Both the position numbers and the translations under genes were made by a program. A model generated the notes under the pieces. The model worked only from the letters and a program-made list of their open reading frames with translations. It did not search any database and was not told where the DNA came from. Below, in pieces: positions 1 to 5,162 of a stretch of 7,462 nt of DNA (the stretch's first letter is position 1; every line of letters starts with the position of its first letter). The stretch is from JASKKU01 sp964416905 (GTDB lineage: Archaea > Nanobdellota > Nanobdellia > Woesearchaeales > JASKKU01): NCBI GenBank assembly GCA_964416905.1, contig CAYQFL010000028.1:1-7462 (forward strand), read 5' to 3'.

Positions 1-985
1 TTTCTTTTTTGTTTAAGTACATCATCTTGTCAGCGATATGATATAAACTCTCAAAGTCCTTATAGTCTTTAATCTCTCCAATTGCATAACCTATTGAGAT
101 GCCTTCAAAATGAAAATCAAGTTGTTGTTTAAAATGATTCTCTATTTTGTTAATTATGGTTCTCACATCCTCAATGTTGGGATTAGGACTAAGCACTAAA
201 AATTCGTCGCCGCCGAATCTGATAACTTTCTCATTATCTCTGGTAACAGCGTCTAATTGAGAAGCAACGTAATTTATTACTTTGTCACCTTCTAGATGAC
301 CATAATTGTCATTTATTTTCTTTAAGTTGTTAATATCAATATTTAAAATCAGGTAATTTTGTTTATCCTCAGATTTTGAAATTTTATCAAGAAGCGTGTT
401 TAGATAATTTTTGTTGTAGACATTTGTTTGCAAATCCTTGTAAGGAGCGATATTCTTGAAGTAATAGCTTTCTAATAGGAATGAAATCTGCAGATTTAAG
501 TTAGAAATCTCTTTTGCACTTTTTTTTACAGCTTCATCAACTTCTGGCAAATCAAAACTGGTGTAACCGTAAATATGGGTGTCTTTAAGATATATGCTCA
601 GGAGTAAGTCTTCATTAGACCATCCTTTTTTATTAGATTCAGAGATCCTGATTGCATTAATGGGTTTATCAAGCACTTCTTTTGGAATATGAAAAACATT
701 CTCTTCTACTTCATATGACTTTAATTCATTCAGATATTTACTTATATCGTTACGGTTGCGGCTTTCGACCAAGATTTTTTGTTTTAAAACATCATCGACT
801 ATGCCCTCTAAGTCGAAAGATACTGAATGATGATTAAAATAGGTTTTTGTTAAACGTGCACCCCAGAATTTTTCAGAACTTTTCAGCAAGTTATTAACTT
901 CCTTAGCAACATCTTTTTCTTTAAGCTTCAGAAATCCATCTAAAACATTGATTATATGCCTTAGTTTGTCATGTGATATTCTCAT
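1..985 (-). CDS. GGDEF-domain protein (putative diguanylate cyclase), 3' end outside window
   Basis: I translated 328 codons from the ATG at 985 down to the window edge with no stop codon. The C-terminal half (about residues 183-328) is a GGDEF domain, the catalytic module that makes cyclic di-GMP from two GTP. Visible motifs are NIDINNLKKIND (215-226), GHLEGD (229-234), RFGGDEF (256-262), GISIGYAIG (295-303) and the closing ADKMMYLNKK (318-327). The metal-binding Asp (D217), the guanine-contacting Asn (N225) and the GGDEF active-site loop are kept, so activity is plausible. The usual opening DxLTGLxNRR motif is degenerate (DLQTNVYNKN). The inhibitory I-site RxxD reads RDNE (249-252), with Glu in place of Asp. 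Residues about 95-178 resemble the second half of a GAF sensor domain, notably IYGYTSFDLPE followed by a long helix; this is an inference. No membrane segment or signal peptide is seen, so the protein is probably cytoplasmic. An AAGGGG ribosome site lies 7 bases before the ATG, and an in-frame stop lies a few codons further upstream, which supports this start. Only a few C-terminal residues should be missing. Confidence 0.9.
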   Translation of the reverse strand, partial: MRISHDKLRHIINVLDGFLKLKEKDVAKEVNNLLKSSEKFWGARLTKTYFNHHSVSFDLEGIVDDVLKQKILVESRNRNDISKYLNELKSYEVEENVFHIPKEVLDKPINAIRISESNKKGWSNEDLLLSIYLKDTHIYGYTSFDLPEVDEAVKKSAKEISNLNLQISFLLESYYFKNIAPYKDLQTNVYNKNYLNTLLDKISKSEDKQNYLILNIDINNLKKINDNYGHLEGDKVINYVASQLDAVTRDNEKVIRFGGDEFLVLSPNPNIEDVRTIINKIENHFKQQLDFHFEGISIGYAIGEIKDYKDFESLYHIADKMMYLNKKE

Positions 986-992
986 GTTTATA

Positions 993-998
993 CCCCTT
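993..998 (-). promoter_or_regulatory. Shine-Dalgarno-like site of the GGDEF gene
   Basis: The minus strand reads AAGGGG, ending 7 bases before the ATG at 985. It is the clearest ribosome-binding sequence in the window, since most other starts here lack one. It fits with this gene having a transcribed leader. Confidence 0.5.
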
Positions 999-1048
999 TT
1001 ACTTAACTGATTTTAGATAATGCTTATTTATTCTTAAAATGCTTAGAG

Positions 1049-1060
1049 GTCTTATAAGAC
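1049..1060. repeat. 12-bp perfect palindrome GTCTTATAAGAC
   Basis: The sequence is its own reverse complement over 12 bases. It lies in the divergent intergenic region, about 35 bases downstream (on the minus strand) of the TATA box of the GGDEF gene and so within its predicted leader. It could be an operator for a dimeric regulator. Its centre, TTATAA, could also act as a second TATA box. In such AT-rich DNA it may also be chance. Confidence 0.4.
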
Positions 1061-1090
1061 TTTTAGTTACCTGTTGGTAGTTACTTAAAT

Positions 1091-1106
1091 CATATATAAA
1101 CCTTTC
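1091..1106 (-). promoter_or_regulatory. BRE/TATA promoter of the GGDEF gene
   Basis: The minus strand reads GAAAGGTTTATATATG. This is a purine-rich BRE followed by a near-consensus archaeal TATA box (TTTATATA). Transcription would be expected to start about 25 bases downstream, near 1070, giving a leader of roughly 85 bases before the ATG at 985. The position comes from the consensus only; no start site has been measured. Confidence 0.7.
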
Positions 1107-1163
1107 TTCTAGGCTTAGAGATTCGATTTTTTATCTTTTTGGATAGGGGATTTTGCACTCTTT

Positions 1164-1180
1164 AAAAAAACTTTTTAAAC
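1164..1180 (+). promoter_or_regulatory. Promoter of the DUF357 gene (probably leaderless)
   Basis: An A-tract (BRE-like) is followed by CTTTTTAAAC, a TATA-like box centred about 26 bases before the ATG at 1202. That spacing would place the transcript start at or next to the start codon. No Shine-Dalgarno sequence lies at a useful distance: the only G-run, AGGG, sits almost against the ATG. The AAAAACTT core recurs upstream of two other genes in the window at nearly the same distance. Confidence 0.6.
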
Positions 1181-1201
1181 AGTGATTTTTTATATAGGGT
1201 T

Positions 1202-1492
1202 ATGGTTAAAAATATTATCACAGAGGAATGGCTTGAACATTATTTTGATGTGACTAAGAGGGCAATTGAGAAAGTTAAAAATGAAGGATTTGATGAATCC
1301 AGGATTGAGCAAGCTTTAGATTTCTTAGATATGGCTGAAAGATATTACAAAGATGCGAATTTCTTTTTTTCTAAAGGAGATTACGTTAATGCTTTTGCGG
1401 CAGTGAACTATGCTCATGGCTGGTTAGATGCCGGTGCAAGAATTGGTTTGTTTAAAGTAAAAGACAGTAAACTCTTCACAGTTGATGATTAA
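1202..1492 (+). CDS. DUF357 family protein
   Basis: This 96-residue protein carries the hallmark of DUF357, a small helical family found in archaea, in NYAHGWLDAGARIGLF (residues 69-84), with a preceding helix ERYYKDANFFFSKGDY (46-61). The length matches the family, which normally has about 80-100 residues, and the protein looks complete and intact. It is acidic at the C-terminus, has no membrane segment and should be cytoplasmic. The function of the family is not established. The helix pattern (YYKDA, a short loop, then a second helix ending in WLDA) recalls HEPN- or TPR-like helical bundles, but this is only an impression. The gene is alone on its strand, divergent from the GGDEF gene and convergent with the 239-residue gene, which it overlaps by 4 bases. 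The start is supported by a promoter box placed for a leaderless transcript. Confidence 0.9.
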   Translation: MVKNIITEEWLEHYFDVTKRAIEKVKNEGFDESRIEQALDFLDMAERYYKDANFFFSKGDYVNAFAAVNYAHGWLDAGARIGLFKVKDSKLFTVDD

Positions 1493-2208
1493 TAATTGCT
1501 TTCTTCGTTTTTGTATTTTGGGTTTAACTTTACACGATTATAGAATTGGAATATTGCCGGGAAATCTAGGTAAACTTGCCATTTATCGAAGTTTTTCTTA
1601 ATTTCATTTATGTTCTTCAAAAGAGAATTCAGGAAGTTTTCTACGGTATAATCTTTTCTCGGAATTAAGTAATCCTTGAAAAGCAGAGTTCTGAACGGTT
1701 TTGAATTTGCTATCTTTTTAAAGTACTTAATCTCTTTTCTTTTTTCTTTTAATGTTTTTTCGAGATCCCTGTTGTATTCGCCTTTAGAATTTAAAACTTC
1801 ATTGAAATACTCTAACTCGATTATTTTTTCCTGCAAATCCTCATAAGGATTGTAATCATAAAGATTTACTTTAGCATCTTTCTTATCCTTTAACCTTTCT
1901 TTATTTTTAATCAAAAAATTTTCAATCTCACTCTCTAAACTTTGTATGGTGTTAAGATAATTTTCCCTATATGAGTTTTTAAACAAAGAATCGTTTTCAT
2001 ATAACAAACTGGATTTGTTTTTGACAATTATTTCAGTATATTTATCAATCGTTACTTTTCTAGGCAAGAAATAGAGATTATAGAACTCAAGATCAGGGAA
2101 TAGTTCTCTAAGTGATTGTGAAGTTACTTTAAATCCAAAATCATCTCTTAAGGAAACTAGTGTCTTGTAGATTCTATCGTAGTAGTCAATTTGTTCTTCG
2201 ATTTTCAT
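1489..2208 (-). CDS. Hypothetical protein, charged and helical, last gene of the pilus-motor cluster
   Basis: I do not recognise this 239-residue protein. It is rich in Lys, Glu, Asn and Tyr, has no signal peptide or membrane segment, and should be soluble. Residues about 85-110 and 123-168 are long, highly charged helical stretches that could form coiled coils. The C-terminal third ends in a hydrophobic patch, YLDFPAIFQFY (213-223), and then a charged tail. An FPDL motif sits at 37-40. The start codon lies 6 bases after the stop of the upstream 245-residue gene, so the two are almost certainly co-transcribed and perhaps translationally coupled; a weak GTGA precedes the ATG. The two proteins have similar size and a similar order of features, so they may be distant paralogues. 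Its stop codon overlaps that of the convergent DUF357 gene. Position suggests a role with the secretion/pilus motor upstream, but nothing in the sequence proves this. Confidence 0.8.
   Translation of the reverse strand: MKIEEQIDYYDRIYKTLVSLRDDFGFKVTSQSLRELFPDLEFYNLYFLPRKVTIDKYTEIIVKNKSSLLYENDSLFKNSYRENYLNTIQSLESEIENFLIKNKERLKDKKDAKVNLYDYNPYEDLQEKIIELEYFNEVLNSKGEYNRDLEKTLKEKRKEIKYFKKIANSKPFRTLLFKDYLIPRKDYTVENFLNSLLKNINEIKKNFDKWQVYLDFPAIFQFYNRVKLNPKYKNEESNY
1500..1519 (+). terminator. Possible oligo-T terminator of the DUF357 gene
   Basis: Directly after the stop codon the plus strand becomes T-rich, with TTTTT at 1508-1512 and TTTT at 1515-1518. There is no hairpin. Archaeal termination commonly uses such T-tracts without a stem-loop. 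The tract lies inside the 3' end of the convergent 239-residue gene, so it may also simply reflect Lys codons on the other strand. Confidence 0.35.
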
Positions 2209-2214
2209 TTTAGC

Positions 2215-2952
2215 TCACGGTCTAATGAAATAAAACACAGATGTGCCTATTAAATTGAGTATTTCAGGCTTTTCATTAAGTTCATCATAGAGCTTATAAA
2301 TCATATCTTTTGCATAATTTATTTTATCTAGGGTAAATCTGAAATTATTGAGTTTTGTAATGGAATTAAGCTCTTTTTTAATTGCGTTTGAATTTCCTCT
2401 GTAATTCTGAGCAATTTTCTTTAGTGATTGTTCTTCCTCTAAAGAGGCGCATTCTTTAGATTTTAGGATTTCCTCAGATAATTCTCCAATCATTAAGATT
2501 TTTTGAGCTATGTTTGGGAGTTCCCATTTAAAAGAATAATGCTTGTCCAGATCATTGGATGTGATTGCTGGAAATGAAGATCCTGTAATATAGGATTGTT
2601 TCACTGCTTTTTGATATAGGTCTTTTAAATAATCTAAGTGAGAAATTACATCAGAGAGCTGAGATTTGAACCAGTTGGAATAAATCTCTGAAAGTTCTGC
2701 AGCAATTACAGCTATACTTTCTTTTTGAAGGTCCTCTAGTTCAATCCATACCATATCTCTGAACCTCGAACTATACATCCTACCATCAATCTCTTGAAAT
2801 CCATTTTCAACTTTGATTAGTGACGGGAAGATATCATAAATTTCGTCTTTATTAAAGATGTTATACTCAGGATGGTCTAGAGAGAAAGCTCTAAATCGAG
2901 CGAAATCCAAGCATACAGAAGTGACTATCTCATCAAGTTGTTTTCCTGGCAT
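2215..2952 (-). CDS. Hypothetical protein downstream of the TadC-like gene
   Basis: This 245-residue protein is not recognised. It is predicted soluble and mostly helical. Residues 70-118 form an amphipathic region (ELEDLQKES... to LKDLYQKAV) and residues 147-225 are a second, charged helical region. An FPSL motif lies at 42-45, and the C-terminus is hydrophobic (ILNLIGTSVFYFIRP, 231-245). Only two Cys occur, at 14 and 168, with no metal-binding pattern. No PilZ, kinase, receiver or nuclease motif was found. It follows the TadC-like gene after 52 bases and precedes the 239-residue gene by 6 bases, so it is probably part of the same transcription unit. It also has its own candidate promoter. 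There is no Shine-Dalgarno sequence before the ATG, which suits a leaderless start. It may be an accessory factor or cytoplasmic regulator of the pilus-like motor, by position only. Confidence 0.82.
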   Translation of the reverse strand: MPGKQLDEIVTSVCLDFARFRAFSLDHPEYNIFNKDEIYDIFPSLIKVENGFQEIDGRMYSSRFRDMVWIELEDLQKESIAVIAAELSEIYSNWFKSQLSDVISHLDYLKDLYQKAVKQSYITGSSFPAITSNDLDKHYSFKWELPNIAQKILMIGELSEEILKSKECASLEEEQSLKKIAQNYRGNSNAIKKELNSITKLNNFRFTLDKINYAKDMIYKLYDELNEKPEILNLIGTSVFYFIRP

Positions 2953-2962
2953 AGTGGTTACA
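2953..2962. repeat. 10-bp direct repeat, copy 1 (AGTGGTTACA)
   Basis: On the minus strand this reads TGTAACCACT and lies directly before the ATG of the 245-residue gene. An identical copy is at 3008-3017, 55 bases away, overlapping the last codons of the TadC-like gene. The pair brackets the A-rich spacer. Confidence 0.5.
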
Positions 2963-2975
2963 TGAAAAAGGTTTT

Positions 2976-2992
2976 GTTTTTTAAGTTTTTTG
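2976..2992 (-). promoter_or_regulatory. Candidate internal promoter for the two hypothetical genes
   Basis: The minus strand reads CAAAAAACTTAAAAAAC, with the C of ACTT 33 bases before the A of the ATG at 2952. The same AAAAACTT core lies 32 bases before the ATPase gene and 31 bases before the DUF357 gene. If active, it would give a leaderless transcript of the 245- and 239-residue genes independent of the motor genes. The surrounding spacer is a series of A-tracts, so a chance match is possible. Confidence 0.45.
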
Positions 2993-3004
2993 TTTTTTGT
3001 ATTT

Positions 3005-5137
3005 TTAAGTGGTTACAGAAATCACTGAAGCTATCATTGAGAAGACCAACACGAGTATTATTGTTAGTAAAGAATAAAGGCTAATGCTGCTTATTAAATT
3101 CTTGCCAATCCAATAATCCTGGTTTATTTTGTCCTCGCCTTTTTCAATAGAATTATGTAAAATACTCATAATATAAACCATCTCAACTAGAAATAATCCA
3201 ACTATTATCTGGAAGTGGAACGGAGGAATATTGTTGCTGAACATTCTTAGTAAAGAATCTAACTGTTGAGCTTCATTACCTTGAGAACTTATGTCAACCA
3301 AGCTCTCTTTAATCTGACCCATGATTACAGTTATCATTGAGGTTAGGGCTACAACAATTGAAGCAATAACTGGTGCAATGAACTGGATTTGGCTTCTTAT
3401 ACTTGAGGTTACTTCAGTCAATAAATCTCTTAACCTTTCATTAATTCTGTGGATTTCTTGAATGTACTTAGCAATATTTGTGATGGCAACAGCTGCTGTT
3501 TGAGGTCCTTTCTTGATTGTTTGAACAAGGATTTTCATGGAGCTTTCCACAACTGTTGAAGGGAACATTTTAATGGCTCCAACCTTTGGATTAAAAATAG
3601 CATCATAAACACCTAAGCCTAATTGCTTTATGTTAGCAGAAATAGTTGAGAAGAGTTTACCAGCAGTGGTTTCTCTCATTATGTTGGCAACACTCTCAAA
3701 AGCGTTTTCAATAGGATAACCGTCAGCTAATCTATTGCCTAATTGAAACAATGCTGAGCTGTATTCTTTCTCAAGTTCCTCTATTTGTTGTCTTATCTGG
3801 ATGAGTTTCTTGTTTTTCAGGTATTTGTCTAAGGCAATTGATAGAGCTATTCCGAATGGTATTAAGACTGAGATTATTACAGCAATGCTTCCAAACGGAC
3901 CAACAAGGTTACCATTCTCGTCAAATCTATAATCAAGAAAAGACATGCCCATGAACTTAAAGTCAGAGTTTTCTCCACCAATGGCGTGAATAATCATTGG
4001 AGTAAAACCAATGATTACAAAAATCAAGCCAACAGCTATTGCTAAAGCTTTGATTGGAGCTTTGTTCTTTTCTTTTATGAAACTTAAGTCAACTTCGCTT
4101 GTTCCAGCTGGTCTTATGGCCAAGAATTTTTTGGTGAGATAATAAACTACAATTGGGAGAAGCACATTGTAAAGCATAGCTATGTGATACCAGTAGACAC
4201 CGCCCATGAAGCCTACCATCAAAGGTAAAATGACTAAACCTAGCAAAGGCATTACTATACCGAACATATGTAAGCTTGAAATAGGACCTTTAAGCTGTTG
4301 AGCAAAATGAAGCATTTTTTCGTAAGTTTCTTCGAGAAGGACATTAATTGCCTTATCCAATAACTCAACTCTCCTGGTTTCTGAAGATTCCAAGAGAGAA
4401 CCCTGGATTAAGTTGAATGCCTCAATAAACTCAAGGTTGGTTTTTCTCCATTTCTCTAAGTAATTTGTTAAGGAATCGTGAATGTTTGAGAACCTTCCTG
4501 TTTCAAGATCCCAGAGTATCTTACGGAAGTCTAAAGATAATGGGGCAGGCAAATGGTTGGCAGCGAATTCTATGGCCAACTCTAAGTTAGGTGTGTGCCT
4601 CATGAAACTTACAATGTAGAAAACTCCCAGAATCATCTGATTGGATGCTTTTGTCTGCATCTTGCTGGCAATGTATGTTGGGACCTTTAACAGAACAACC
4701 ATTAAAGCTAAGGAAAGCATAAGCATTGAAAGCATTAAGAATAAGTCAAACGGTTTTTGTGTTAGTACTGAGTAACCTAAGGAACCTAACATAACTACCA
4801 GTGAAAGTAACAAAGGGAAAACAATAGCAAAAGATGTTGCTTCAGCAGGAGTTATGTTTAAATGCGCGATTTCAATTGCATGTTGTAATTCTTCTTTCTT
4901 TTCTTTAGGCACGTCTATTAACAATACCTTTCCAAAGAATTTGCATAGTTTTTCATATAAGCTTAGTTGTTTGCTCAGCATTGCTTCTCTAAATGCTAAG
5001 TAATCATTCGACCTTATCTGAGAGGATAAGTTTTCTCCTGACAATAGATTTGGGTTATTAGAATTACTGATTTGGTTATTCAGAGATTCCTTTAGTTTCC
5101 TAATATACTTCTCTCGCAATTCTTCATCAGGATTCAT
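3005..5137 (-). CDS. TadC/FlaJ-like type II secretion system F family membrane protein (two T2SSF domains)
   Basis: This 710-residue polytopic protein is the inner-membrane platform of an archaeal type IV pilus-like machine. It would couple the cytoplasmic ATPase to pilin insertion or extraction. About nine hydrophobic segments are visible, near residues 102-124, 130-152, 290-311, 317-336, 362-385, 414-436, 583-606, 641-661 and 683-707. Two cytoplasmic helical T2SSF regions lie between them, at about 160-288 and 440-582. The second contains the TadC-like phrase LGNRLADGYPIENAFESVA (466-484), and the first the related segment MRHTPNLELAIEFAANHL (179-196). Two-domain versions are typical of archaea. 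The N-terminal 100 residues are a charged cytoplasmic extension, and the protein seems long compared with typical FlaJ proteins of about 550 residues. A loop of about 28 residues (386-413) containing LDYRFDENGNLVG probably faces outward. The gene starts 25 bases after the ATPase stop with no Shine-Dalgarno sequence, so coupling or an AT-rich internal promoter is possible. Membership of the family is clear; the exact machine is not. Confidence 0.92.
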   Translation of the reverse strand: MNPDEELREKYIRKLKESLNNQISNSNNPNLLSGENLSSQIRSNDYLAFREAMLSKQLSLYEKLCKFFGKVLLIDVPKEKKEELQHAIEIAHLNITPAEATSFAIVFPLLLSLVVMLGSLGYSVLTQKPFDLFLMLSMLMLSLALMVVLLKVPTYIASKMQTKASNQMILGVFYIVSFMRHTPNLELAIEFAANHLPAPLSLDFRKILWDLETGRFSNIHDSLTNYLEKWRKTNLEFIEAFNLIQGSLLESSETRRVELLDKAINVLLEETYEKMLHFAQQLKGPISSLHMFGIVMPLLGLVILPLMVGFMGGVYWYHIAMLYNVLLPIVVYYLTKKFLAIRPAGTSEVDLSFIKEKNKAPIKALAIAVGLIFVIIGFTPMIIHAIGGENSDFKFMGMSFLDYRFDENGNLVGPFGSIAVIISVLIPFGIALSIALDKYLKNKKLIQIRQQIEELEKEYSSALFQLGNRLADGYPIENAFESVANIMRETTAGKLFSTISANIKQLGLGVYDAIFNPKVGAIKMFPSTVVESSMKILVQTIKKGPQTAAVAITNIAKYIQEIHRINERLRDLLTEVTSSIRSQIQFIAPVIASIVVALTSMITVIMGQIKESLVDISSQGNEAQQLDSLLRMFSNNIPPFHFQIIVGLFLVEMVYIMSILHNSIEKGEDKINQDYWIGKNLISSISLYSLLTIILVLVFSMIASVISVTT
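3008..3017. repeat. 10-bp direct repeat, copy 2 (AGTGGTTACA)
   Basis: This copy encodes the final Val-Thr-Thr region of the TadC-like protein, immediately before its stop codon. It is identical to the copy at 2953-2962. It may be the remnant of a short tandem duplication at the gene junction, or chance. Confidence 0.5.
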
Positions 5138-5162
5138 TTTTTTGGAGTTGAGTTTATGTTAT

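Noticed and set aside
1..985. Bacterial origin of the window because of the GGDEF domain
   Set aside because: DUF357, the FlaI-type ATPase, the two-domain TadC protein and the TATA/BRE promoters all point to archaea. A transferred domain is the simpler reading.
1186..1196. TTTTTATATAG as TATA box of the DUF357 gene
   Set aside because: It ends only a few bases before the ATG, so transcription would begin inside the gene. The box at 1164-1180 is at the right distance.
1489..2952. PilZ (c-di-GMP receptor) domain in either hypothetical protein
   Set aside because: The RxxxR and DxSxxG motifs are not present in either translation, and both look helical rather than beta-barrel.
2971..3007. T-rich plus-strand run as a terminator of the TadC-like gene
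   Set aside because: The gene is on the minus strand, where this stretch is A-rich. Archaeal terminators need T-tracts on the coding strand.
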